Of a DNA stretch of 64,000 bases, positions 34,747-45,689 are shown piece after piece (position 1 is the first letter of the stretch; every line of letters begins with the position of its first letter). The stretch is from contig JANVFP010000032.1 of NCBI GenBank assembly GCA_027919835.1, positions 124,001 to 188,000 of the forward strand. Reading direction: 5' to 3'. The notes under the pieces are model-generated. The model had not been told where the DNA came from. It ran no database searches and worked only from the letters and a program-made list of their open reading frames with translations. The position numbers and the translations under genes were made by a program. The DNA is from Lentinula raphanica. Its lineage: Eukaryota > Basidiomycota > Agaricomycetes > Agaricales > Omphalotaceae.

Positions 34747-35178
34747 TTAGAGTCTGTCGATTTGGGTGAATCGTGAGTGAGGTCCCAGTATATGTAGGGG
34801 TCTGACTACAAATAATAGATGAAGCGCGATAAAGTTGAGGCATTAACAGGGAGAAGGGTGGGTTTATAACGTCGAGCAGGCTCCGTCATTCAAATGTACT
34901 GGGCTGCAGGTGAGATAGGTGATAAGCTTGGCCAAGGAAGGAATTTAACTTACCGCAATACATGAGGTTCAAGAAGTTAATTTCTTGTGCTTTGCAGCCT
35001 GCAGACTGAAGGCTCCTGCAGGTGAGTCTCGCAGTAATGATGCTCGAAAGCCGTTCTTCCTGCGTTCCAAGTGAGAGATAAGTTAGTATTGCTACGGACC
35101 GTGTTACACGGACAATTGTCACATCTTGCTGGAGAGCTTGAAGGCTTGTGAGGGGATTGAGAGTTGTGAGGGCTGATG
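34747..35178. promoter_or_regulatory. Upstream region of antiporter copy A
   Basis: These 430 bp lie upstream of the copy A start. Only patches match the copy B upstream region, e.g. a block with ACGG-CCGTGT and TTGTCACA near 35095-35125, matching about 38366-38392. No gene was seen. The divergence suggests the two promoters may no longer behave alike. Confidence 0.4.
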
Positions 35179-35232
35179 CAAGGCAAAGACATGCATGCCT
35201 CCACAGCGAACAGTAAACACCACAACCACAAT
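35179..35232 (+). pseudogene. Relic of the complex I 17.8 kDa-type subunit gene (exon 1 piece)
   Basis: This segment resembles 38483-38530, the exon 1 part of the intact complex I subunit gene that encodes the presequence cleavage area and its His-rich stretch. Translations still look alike (HASTANSKHHNHN here, HASTAHSDHHNHH in the intact gene). The upstream ATG and the downstream exons are not found: the bases to about 35595 show no counterpart of exon 2. It has the same orientation and position relative to antiporter copy A as the intact gene has to copy B, so it came with the segmental duplication and decayed. Confidence 0.72.
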
Positions 35233-35737
35233 AGGCGAAGGAGGGCATTATATCCCATCCCTTTCAACAAGAACACATTTACTACCTTTTCAAAAAGAGC
35301 GCGTCGACCAAAGTATACAGTATGCGAGCTCCTCGAAGCGGTAAAGTTATGGCTTATCCGAATTCATTGAAAAGACAGATGCAGACAATTATCAGAGGAG
35401 GAAGCAGGAACTTCCTCATGCAAGAAATGCCTCAAGACAGAAATCCCAACTCGAGCTTCGATCATAATAATCAACTTGGAGGGTTACGAGTGAATACGCA
35501 CCACTCCATCACCTTTGCAAGCTTTTGCCAACCTGTTGATGAATCCAGTACGAGAGTTTTTTTCGCCGAGAAGGATAGTTACAAAAATGCCTACGTAATC
35601 TGAAGCAGACAGGGCTCGAAATTCCGATGATGTCCTTTAACTTTAAGATCAACACATGGCGTCATTCTGTGAATCGAACTCCTTGCGCGTCTTGAGCTTC
35701 TTGTTTTCCAGCAGTGTCCCCACTCTGTTTGTTGCTA

Positions 35738-38079
35738 TCAGTATCGTAGGCTACACAATATAGAAATCCAAAGTTCACTCACAAACTTGTTGTCACTGTG
35801 CTGACGTTGCATCGGAAGCATGGATGCAACCGGTCGAGGGCTAGCGCGCGCCGAGCTAATAGCGGAGCTGTCCAATTCTGTCTCAAGGTTCCTCTCAACG
35901 TCTCCTGGCTCGGACGAGGCAGCGACGGTGATTCCTGCTGCGACAGAGGTAGCTCGAGACCAGAATATCCAGTCGGGAAGAGTATTGGTACCAGTCAACG
36001 TGGCAGACAGCGAAAGTGTACGGGAATGGACTCGTCGACCAAAAGAGAAGAATGGTATAGAGAGACCGTCTGCAATAAATGAGTAGGTTGTTACACCTCA
36101 ATCGAAGGGAGCAGCGGAGATAATACGGACGAATGATGATCGATCCTAAAACGACAAAAGATACGACAGGTTGAATATAAAGCGCCAAAAGCTCCTCTTG
36201 ATTCTGCGGTGGGTTGTGAGGAGTCGGAAGTTCGCTCAGGGCGAGTGTTGATATGAACACTGCACCAACGCCCATCTGAAATTATGGTTATTCAATTCGA
36301 TGAACCACAAGGAGAAGTTTGGGACTCACCGGTCCTACAAAAAGAAGCGATGCAACTTAAAACACGACATGGAATATGAAGGAACATTGAGATTACCAAA
36401 ATGCCCAGAGAAAAGGGCCTCTTGCCAAGAGGTTATCTCAGGAATCCACTTGTAGAGAAGCATAATGGGTGGTATCCTTCTGAGGAATACGATTGAAATG
36501 AACAGCACGACCAACTTCCAGGGTTCGATTCCCAAGGACGGCATGTTGAACTCGTTGAACGGTAGCCAAGCACCTGACATGAACATCTGGAACGAGCCAA
36601 AGACGCAAGCAGTCAAGAGACGAACCGATATAGATAAAACATGCACCTGAAGATAGAAAGATGAGAAACGATTCGGAAACAATCATTGGTACTATCATTA
36701 GCCGGAACTTACAGTTGAGAACAAGATCGATTACAGAGGCGAAGACCTCTCCTTCGATTTGTTCATTGAAGTGTCCATCCCATGACATGGCGCTTCCTTA
36801 AAAAATCTCAGCAAATGAATGACACATAGAACAGGAAATACGGCGTACCAGCAGCGAAGACGGCTAGCAAGTCATCACTCCCAATGGTATGGGCTACACC
36901 AATGGTGAGGATGGACATGGCTATATACTGAGCGACATAGGATTCCCGGTCAATAAATCCTTTTCGCTTGGATATCTGGAACAAGGCAGAGAAAAGAAGA
37001 CCTGTTACGGAATTATTCGTAACAAGAAAAGGAATATGTTATCCAAGAATGCACGAACCCATGATGGCTCCCAATACAACGCCAAGAATGACCTGGTCTA
37101 TCGGTTAATCCATAAAGACGAGTAAATGCAGAAGGTTTGTCCTACTCACATAACCAGCCGACTAGAAACCATTTACCGAACGCAACTCTTTTCGAAGATT
37201 CGATAGTGAGGTATAAGGAAATACTGAGGAATGGATATGCAAGGCCGTCATTGGCTGCTGATTCTGCTGATAGAATACGACGAAGGTTGACGGGAACGTG
37301 CTTGACAGCGAATTTCCCCCCTACAATGGCAGCACAAATGATGGGGTCGGTTGGTGTAAGGCATGCTGCTATCGCAAGGCAGGACACATAATTCAAGCTT
37401 GGAAAAAGGCATTTCATGATCCCTAGAAGTTACATATATATCAATTTGAGCGGTGCTTGCTGAAAGGTAGATAAAATTAAGCACCTCCAACGATAAGCCA
37501 GCCGGCTGCCATGGTCGGAATGACCATTGCTGAAAGTGATTTTGCATGTTTCCACATGTAGTTTTTGGGAAGCTCAATGCCTATGGCAAAGAGACCGGTA
37601 GCGAGGACGACGCGCATGACTTCTAAAGTGATATTTTGTGTTACTGAAGACGAGCTCCAAGAACGAGGATCGAATATGTTTCCGGCATATGGCCCGATAA
37701 TGACACCGAACGCAGTTCCGAGAACGACTTCATTCAGATATAGCTATGATAGAACATGAGAACGAGTGAGTTGATGTGAGCAAGAGGGAACGAAATGTTG
37801 GTATCGATACCTTTTCTTTCATGAGCAGAGAAAATAGAGAGTAAACCACGACGAATCTTTGAATACATCAATTCGTACTCCACTGGTGTGATAAGCAGGT
37901 CGACTCACCCGCCTACGCCTGGATGGGCGTTGTCATGTTCATCAGTGCGCTGGAATAGGGATAGAGCAACCCTCACAGATATAGGCTATACCGGGAGATG
38001 TTATCTGGCATACTACGGGTAAGTTCAACGTACGAATGGTACAATCAGGAGAACTCACGTCTAAAAGATCAAGAACCAT
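35738..38079 (-). CDS. Na+/H+ antiporter, tandem copy B
   Basis: Paralogue of copy A with the same 14-exon layout, about 530 residues. The start (MVLDLLD) is at 38079. The 10-nt microexon is at 37921-37912 and the 5-nt microexon (GACCG) lies near 36338, bordered by GTGAGT donors. All family motifs are intact: ACLTPTDPIICA, LSAESAANDGLAYPFL, HTIGSDDLLAVFAAG, SAMSWDGHFNEQ. The final exon (36069-35738) carries on past the point where copy A stops and ends at 35738. Alternatively a short intron from GTGAGT within this exon would give a different tail ending near 35655, so the C-terminal end is uncertain. No frame break was found; both copies look functional. Confidence 0.87.
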
Positions 38080-38424
38080 TATGGTTTGTGATAATGGGTT
38101 GTTGGTGAACTTCCGTGTTCGTGTAAGAGGACGTCTAAAGAGACGAAGAAAGACAAACGTGGGCCGGCGGAGGTTTTTGATCGTCGACCGGTGTTTAGTA
38201 GTGGTGAGATATCCCGTTGAGAAGTAAGCTGTGTTTCATAAACAAGACGCAAGCTGAGTTTGTCCTAGGTTTCGACGGCGGAGAGGTCTAACTGCAGCGT
38301 GATGGACGTCGATTAGGTCGAAGAGTGAATTGAAGTGTACCCTTTTGTACCGGCTGTGTGACAACGGGCCGTGTGACGCGCATTATTGTCACACGTATTC
38401 TCCATCTTTGATTCCGACATCATC
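38080..38424. promoter_or_regulatory. Divergent promoter (antiporter B / complex I subunit)
   Basis: 345 bp separate the two ATGs. A near-palindromic block around 38370-38392 (GTGAC...GTCAC arms) has a diverged counterpart upstream of the relic in unit A, so it predates the duplication and may be regulatory. No gene was seen. Confidence 0.4.
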
Positions 38425-39016
38425 ATGCTTGGGAGAGCCAGGCTCGTAACCCGCCAACGAACATTCACTCCTCTTCTTCTTCCAAGGCAAAGGCATGCCT
38501 CTACAGCTCACAGTGACCACCACAATCACCACCAGACGGAAGAAGACAGTACCGTATACCCGAAAGAAGGCAAGAACGGCTTGCTATTCGATTCTGTTCA
38601 ACCGTTTGAAGAACTTGCTCCGCAGGCTTTGCGACACCTGCATGGCGTAGATTTTTCGCTGTATCCCTTATAGCTGGAGCATTGTATCAACTCGCCCCCA
38701 AACCTTCTGAAGAGGCTTTCATCACACGTTGGCTTGCGATGTACACCACTACTTCGGAGAGGTGGCTGGATATGAACGTGAGGCATACAGTATTGTCCGT
38801 AGATGCTGCGGAGGGTGTCAATCTCTTCACTACCGCATCGAGGCCGGCAATGTATCGGATGAGATTCCCGCAGTATGTATTTCATCTAATCGACTCTAAA
38901 CTATGGCTCAATTTTCTCTTCATTTCAGGATGTTGGATAATGCTTCTCCATTCAACGTGCAGGTGGGCTTGAATGCAGACACTCGCGATTTTGTTGCAAA
39001 GACGGAGAAGGAATAG
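38425..39016 (+). CDS. Mitochondrial complex I accessory subunit (17.8 kDa type)
   Basis: Small membrane-arm accessory subunit resembling the Neurospora NADH-ubiquinone oxidoreductase 17.8 kDa subunit. Exons 38425-38569, 38626-38872 and 38929-39016 join to 480 nt, 159 residues. An Arg-rich presequence (MLGRARLVTRQRTFTPLLLP) is followed by a His-rich stretch, a membrane helix (FFAVSLIAGALYQLAP), then TRWLAMYTTTSERWLDMN and the C-terminal RMRFPQMLDNASPFNVQVG, which parallels the RYPEVF-SPYNVPAG pattern of the family. Intron 1 must start with GC (GAAG/GCAAGA): no GT donor gives an open frame. A decayed copy of its first exon sits at 35179-35232. Confidence 0.72.
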
Positions 39017-39197
39017 AGAAGGATTATAAGGCATAGATTCAGTCACGTGACACCAGTAGTTGAAAAATTCACGCAGAGTATCTTCCCACATTTACTGGTT
39101 GGTTGAGTTCGTTGCAACCGTGAGTTCTGGTGTCCTCCTTCATCCAGGACGAGCTCCTCAAGCTCTTGGTCAACCTTCTATCTATTCATACGGCAAA

Positions 39198-42100
39198 ATG
39201 CTGCCTTTATCTCTGTTTTTGCTCTCAAGTGCGCATGTCGCCTGGGGCTCGTTGCCTCTGGTCGATTTTGATCGCATGGGCAAAGTAGGACTCGCTGGCG
39301 CATTCTCAGGATTAGACCTCTTTCAGAACAGCTCACATACATTCGACTCAACCACCTCAACACTGCTTCAACGAGCATCCAATGGTTCTCTCTCTCCACT
39401 TGCCTCTACCAACTCCGGCGGTCGTATCTCGGCTGGATGCACTCTCGATGACTCCTTCTACTTTGCAGGATCATTTTCATCCATTGGTTCTACTTCAGCC
39501 TTTAATGTCGCGTCGTATTCACCCTCTCAAGGAAAATTCTCAGCTTTGGGATCAAACGGACCGAATGGCGAGGTAGACGCGGTATTTTGCGACGCGAAAA
39601 ATAAGAAGGTTTGGGTTGGGGGTTCGTTTACATCACCAGGAGCTGCCGTTGCTGTGTGGGATACATCATCAAACACTTGGTCCAAGGCTCCTTTCAACGG
39701 GTTGACCGGTGCTGAAGGCCGTGTGCTTTCCATCACATCCAACTCATCGGAATCTAGTCTCTTCTTTGCCGGTTCGTTCATCACCTCTTTCCAGGGCAAC
39801 GGAACGGTTTTGAACAGCACAAATAATCCTAACGTCCCATTCTCCCCCGGGGCCTCTCCATTTTCATCCTCTCTCGTCCCCATACCCCTTCAAGGCGCGC
39901 AAATAGTCGCTTCGCCGTCGTCTTCTGACGCTGACTTCAGCAATGTCACGAATATTCTCTGTCCGGCTGGGTCAGACGGTCCAGGGAATACATGGTTTGC
40001 AGGCGACGGGAATCAGGCAGTAATCACTGTCCGCGACTTCTCGTTCTTGCAAGCTAGTGGTGTCAGGCTTGGGAATACTTTTCAAAGCAACCATGGTACA
40101 ACAGGATTCAGGCGAGTTGCAACAAACTCATCCACTCCTTCCGTCTGACTGGTTTTCTCTAGCGTCACAACCATACCCGACAACACGGTGCAAACACTCA
40201 AATATCTTGATCCCACCACGCAGCAAAACACCACCTGTTCTACTACTTGCCCACTTTCTACAGACTCTTCGATATTGTATCAGGACTTCTTGTTCGATTC
40301 ACCACTATCTATTACTGGTGTTGTGATCACCCTCTCTGAATGGACAGGGGAAGGTCCCGGATTGCACATTTTGCAATTACTATCTTCGGGTGCCTTCGCA
40401 TCTGCCATCGATTCCAACAACGCCCAATCTTGTTTCGCACCAGACGCTTCCAACACCACACGAACCGGAGACTGGGAAGTAAAAGTCGCTCAGACAAATA
40501 TTTCCGGCACCACTCAATCTGTGCTTGTTTCGGACGTTGCTGTGGGAACCTCAGCCTCCGCAGGACCCAGTCTGACTTGGAGGCCTTATGTATCAGCGTC
40601 CGGTGATTACACTGTCAACATATTAGTCCCAGGATGCACGAACTTCCAGGATTGTGCCGCGCGCACGACAGTTCAAGTGGAAATCTTTCCCGGAAACGGA
40701 TTGGACCCTACAGTAACCAATGTGGATCAAACTAACACAGAAGATGCTTCAGTACCGATTTATAGTGGACCCATTTTACCGACCACACCAGACTTCGTTA
40801 CCACGATCACCATGACGCTCGCGCAGAATCCGACAGGTAGTGGATCAAATGGACAGTACGAGCTTGTGGCGGATCGGATTGAGTTGGTCCTCACGTCTGC
40901 GAATGCTACAGCGTCTTCTTCAAACTCAAGTGATTCAGGATCAGGCAGCTCCTCTGGGTCCACAGAAGGCTTTGGATTCTTCGAATGGCCGCTTAGTAGT
41001 TCCTCCACTGTTGATGCCACTTCTACTCTTCCCAATTCGACCGAAACATCCGCAGACCAAGCTGCTATCGGTCTATTCAACGGTATCGGAGGAAACGGCA
41101 CCATCTCAAGTGAGAATGCTGCGATTGCCAGTGTTGCCCACCATTCTTCTGGCACGATTTTCTTGGCGGGTAACTTCACGACGTCTTCAAATTCGAACAA
41201 TATCGTGTCCTTCAAGGATGGGTCAGTTTCTGCTCTTCCGAACAATGGATTAGATGGGTCCGTTACTGCCTTGGCCGTCGATGGAGACAACCTGTTCGTT
41301 GGCGGTTCCTTCACGGATACATCCTCTGCTTCAACCAATGGACAACTAAAGGGCCTTGCCTTGTATAATGTTCAATCTCAGAAATGGAGCCCCCTGGGTG
41401 CTGGTGTCAATGGAAAGGTGTCAAGTCTGGCTGTCAGTGGTGGACAACTATTCGTCGCTGGAACCTTCACACAGCTGTTCACATCTTCGTCTGAGAATAG
41501 CGGTTTCGATGCCCCCGGCTTCGCCGTGTGGAATATTTCCAATTCTGTATGGGTGAACAGCGGTGGCTTTGTAGTCGGTTCCATGACCTTTGTGGCGAAT
41601 GAGACTTCTCCTCAGTACATCGCAGGAAACGTAGTTGCCTCGGAGTCTTTCGGAGCTAGTGGCATGGTCATGGTTCAGAACAGTGGTTCTGATGTACCCA
41701 CCGTCGCTCCTTTGGGTGTCCAGCTCGATAGTTCATCTGCGTCTACCACCACTTCCTCCTCTACCCGCAGAAGGTCTGTCGTCCCTCGTACTTCTTGGAT
41801 TTCACATATGCGTCTTTCGCAACTGTTCTCTAAGAGACAAACATCGTCGAGCTCCTTGGCTTCACTTCCGGATCCTCTACCTGCCACTGCTCCTGCTGTT
41901 CTGGCTGGTGCTTTTTGGACAAATAGTACCTCAAATGATGAGGTCGCCATCATTGGTGGAAACTTCTCATTCTTGCCTTCAGGTTCCTCGTTTGGCTCGA
42001 CTCAGGCAGCGAATCTGGGTATATATGATCAAGCCCGTGCAACAATCAGTGCACTGCAGGGTAATCAAATTAATGGCACCGTCCGTTCGTTGTTGGTAGA

Positions 42101-43763
42101 TGGAGATACGCTGTACGTCGGTGGTCAGTTCACAATAAGCGGTCTCAACGTGAACGGATTCGCGATCTATGATCTCGCAAAGCAGCAATGGGATGTTTCT
42201 GGTGTCCAAGCATTGCAACCCAGCTCTGGCTCCTCTGTCGTTGTTCGTTCCATCACCACGTCCACTTCGAAAGTCAATACTATCATCGTCGCTGGTACTT
42301 TTGCCCAAGCGGGTTCCTTAACCTGCCAGGCGATTTGCTCATTGGATACTTCATCGAATCAATGGAATACCCTTGGCAGCGGCATCAATGGAGAAGTGTC
42401 TTCAGTTGCATATGCAGGGGTAGGTGTGTTTTCTAAGAGTTTATGATGACATCTGATTTGTTGCTTGCGTTTGCAGTCAAACCAGGAGACATTGGTCGCC
42501 GCTGGTTCTATCGCCCTTTCTGACAGCACTGAGGCTAACGTTGCTCAATTGACGTTATCGAATATGTCCTGGGCTGCAGTTGGCTCAGGCTCAGACATCC
42601 CCGGTCCTGTCACTGCTTTGGAGGTCAACAATGGCAATGCCAGTAGTATATTCGCCGCCGGCAAGTGAGTATTCCTTTCAACGGGATGCATATATAGTAA
42701 CAATATGCTGACGAAACCTAGAACGAGCGACAACACGACGTTTTTGTCATTCTTTGATGGACAAAATTGGACCACGTTGGGTATGTCAGATCTGTTGCGA
42801 ACTTGTCGAAGATATTCATGAATTTTGCTAGCGTCTACACTACAAAAGGACACCGTCATTTCGCAGCTTGCTATGGTTCCTCTTCAAGACACGCATGCTG
42901 GCAACAGTATCATAGAGTCTGATCGAATGCTGATGATATCCGGTGCATTAGACGATTCATCATTCGGGAACGCATCCTCTGCTCTCTTTGATGGTGCAAG
43001 TTTCATCCCGTACATTGTATCTGCAACCGTGTCTGGAACAGCAGGATCAGTCTCGTCCCTCTTCCACTCATTCTCCACCTTCAGTTTCACTCAGCAGCGT
43101 AAGTGTGTTCAACGTTGAGAGCACGTGCTTGGCGTCTAATTCTCTTTTGTAGATTTCCTCGCCACAGGGATTGTGATCCTCATATCGATCGCTATATCTG
43201 CCGGTGTCGTCTTCCTCCTAGCGCTCATCGGCATCCTTTGGACTCTATTTGCCCGCCGTGACCGGGACGACAAGCTCAAACAGCTCGATGCCGCGGCCGA
43301 AGACGATGACTCCATTCACCATCGTCCCTCGTCGCTTCTCGAGCATATCAATGCTGCAACCCGGGGAACGATCATTGGCGCCAGTCCATTTGCTGCACAT
43401 GGTAGCGAAAAAGAAGAAGAAGAAAAGCTCGAGGGTGATGGTATGGAGCCTGAGTATGCTCATGATGGTGACAATTATGTTCGTGCCGATACGCCAAGTG
43501 CCTACGGTGGGGCTATAGGAACCGAGGAGGCCAGTAGACCTGCGCATGCTCGATACTCCTTTGACGGTGCGGGCGAAGGAGAACTACCACTGACAGCTGG
43601 AGCTGAGGTGGAGATATTGGATGATCGAGATCATGCGTATGTTTATCTCCTGCTTTTCATTCGACTACTTCAACCTGATGTTTACTCGACTTCTAGATGG
43701 TGGTATGCTCGAGATGTAAGGACGGGTCAAGAAGGTGTCGTACCCGCAGCTTATTTGTACTAG
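39198..43763 (+). CDS. RAX2: Rax2-like cell-polarity protein with C-terminal SH3 domain
   Basis: Rax2 marks sites of polarised growth and septation. Exons 39198-40111, 40163-42419, 42477-42664, 42722-42780, 42832-43098, 43153-43636 and 43697-43763 join to 4,236 nt, 1,411 residues. A signal peptide (MLPLSLFLLSSAHVAWG) precedes a large extracellular region with kelch-like repeats (VWVGGSFT, LFVGGSFTD, LFVAGTFTQ, LYVGGQFTI) rich in N-glycosylation sites. One membrane helix (about 1230-1262, ending LWTLFARRDRDD) is followed by a cytosolic tail whose last 55 residues form an SH3 domain: ARYSFDGAGEGELPL, DDRDHAWWYARD, GVVPAAYLY. Intron 1 appears to be GC-AG (AG/GCGAGT); GT donors nearby do not keep frame. 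The same frame without splicing hits TGA. Confidence 0.85.
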
Positions 43764-44019
43764 AATATTCCAGATGTCCTGTTCGCTCGTTCAGTTTTCT
43801 TCATTTCGTTCAACTTGTTCATTGGTTTCCACGCGCACGATACCCCCCACACCCCACTATTTTATTATGACGATTTTGACACAGACTTTTCGTACATGTT
43901 TTCAAAGGTTGTCCAGCACAGCAATACGACGGTTAAACTTATATATTACAGTTAATCTAATAGATGGCCTATGATGTCCAATGAAAGAAGTAGGAGGTGA
44001 GGTTCTCCAGGTTTTCCGT

Positions 44020-45590
44020 TCATTGAAGTACTGGAGGTCAAAAATCAGAGATTGAGACAAGGAAGATGGAGGAGACAACTTACATGGATCTCTGTAATGC
44101 TTCTGTGAGTTGTGCCTGAATCCGACCTTGGTCTTAAAGTTCTCTCGTCTTGCTTGATCTCGGAACTCGCGTACATGTCGACCAGCCTCCCTCGCTTCAC
44201 CTCTGTTGCGCGCTTTGACTACATCTGTCCCAGCTCCATATGCACCAAAACCGCCTTTTCGGGGGACAAGAACGGAATTTTTGTCTCCTATTAAACGACG
44301 CACAATGGCAGCTCCCGAATTGGGATCGATTTCCTTGCCGCGGGGTGCACCGGGGAAGGACTGGGCATAGTATCTACGCATACTGCGGTGACCTATTCTC
44401 GCCCCAGATGGCAAGACAAGCTCGTACTGCGAATCGCCATAAGTGACCTGACTATCCGGTAGATCTTCGTCGTCCGATGAATCCTCCTCTTCATCTTCAT
44501 CGACTTCCAGTATCTCGTCAACCTCGCTATCATCATCACCGTCACTGTCTTCCCATTCCTCCTCTTCGTCCGGCTTCTCCTGGTCTGCCTTTGCCCGTTT
44601 CTTCTTCCGCAAATGAGCATCAGGGTATGACGACGTGAAGTCATAATAATCTGAAATCTCCAGCCGATCGTCCTGTGAGTCGTACGCAACTTTACAGTGA
44701 CTCTTATCCACCATATGTTTCCTGACAGCCTCCAACGTCCGGAACTCTCGACTTTTCTCATTACAGAATATACACAAATTCCCCACTGCTATTTTTTCAC
44801 CAAGGTAGCCGATCAAGCCGTCTGCGTCAACGAGATAGTCGGCATCCGGGATGAAGAAGGAATGGATGGAAGCCATATGTAGAAGGTTTGCTTGAAGATC
44901 TGACAATTCGGAAGGACAGAACAGGCAGTGGGCGGAGGAAAGTCGGGAACGGGCAGCAGCAATTTTTTCGTCAATTGTTTGATTGACTTGGTCATCTCCT
45001 GCCTGAGCATCCACGACCAGCGAAACAGGTGTCTCTTTGGGTTTGGATTCTTCTGATATGAATAAAGTCGCCATTTCCGATGAAGGGATTGCTTCTGCTT
45101 CTGTTTCTTCTTCAGAACCTCCTTCAAGACCGTCCTTCTTCGCAAGCTTGTACGCCAGCTTAACACTCGCCTGCATTTCGTTCTCTTTGTGTTTCTTGGA
45201 ATTAATATGCGATCGATAGGCATTTTCCGTTGAATAGGTTTTACTATGCGGTGAGTAGATCAGAACACAGTTTCATACCATAAAACGTTCGATTACTCAC
45301 TTGCACACTTCGCACACAGATCCTTTCAGCGAAGACATGATAGCGGTCTCCGTGCGTCTCTCAATGACCTTCTCATTGAACACAACAGCGCTGACTGGAG
45401 GTAGACCAGCCACTCGGCGTTTCATATTGTACCTGTGGTGATCTGAACGATAATGTACGCCTATCGAATAATCCTTGAGTACCAGGGCTGAAAAAGTGCA
45501 CATAGAATGAGACGTACGTTGCTCCTCTGCGGAGACGAAAGCGATAGAGCATGATATGCATGTAAAGAGGTGCTGCGATTGTTCTTCCAT
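44020..45590 (-). CDS. REI1: Ribosome biogenesis factor Rei1/Reh1 (ZNF622 family)
   Basis: Cytoplasmic pre-60S maturation factor with C2H2 zinc fingers that helps release Arx1 and probes the polypeptide exit tunnel with its C-terminus. Exons 45590-45518, 45460-45301, 45243-44084 and 44030-44020 join to 1,404 nt, 467 residues. Zinc fingers: CISCSIAFVSAEEQRVHYRS near the start, VCEVCNKTYSTENAYRSH, then CLFCPSELSDLQANLLHM and CIFCNEKSREFRTLEAVRKH. An Asp/Glu-rich tract follows, then LVLPSGARIGHRSMRRYY. The end, FKTKVGFRHNSQKHYRDPLLQ split over the 11-nt last exon, is the hallmark tunnel-inserting tail. Arrangement and length match the family. Confidence 0.93.
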
Positions 45591-45689
45591 CGTTAAAAGA
45601 AAGAGAGATGAGAGTAGAAGAGAAAAAGTAAAATTGCTTAGTGATACGATTACAGATTACATGACTGATACACAGCGCGCTTATTTCTA

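Larger units (their letters stand above)
32298..35232. repeat. Segmental duplication, left unit (A)
   Basis: This unit of about 2.9 kb contains antiporter copy A and flanks on both sides that match the right unit (35595-38530) at an offset of about 3.3 kb. The left edge shares GAAGCAGA-AGG-CTCGAA and ATGGCGTCATTC words with 35596-35670. The right edge shares AAGGCAAAG-CATG and CACCACAA words with 38483-38530. Edges are estimated by eye. Confidence 0.75.
35595..38530. repeat. Segmental duplication, right unit (B)
   Basis: Partner of the left unit (32298-35232). It includes antiporter copy B, its 3' flank and the start of the intact complex I subunit gene. Coding exons match unit A closely, while introns and upstream DNA are much more diverged, pointing to an old duplication under selection on the protein. 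Confidence 0.75.
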
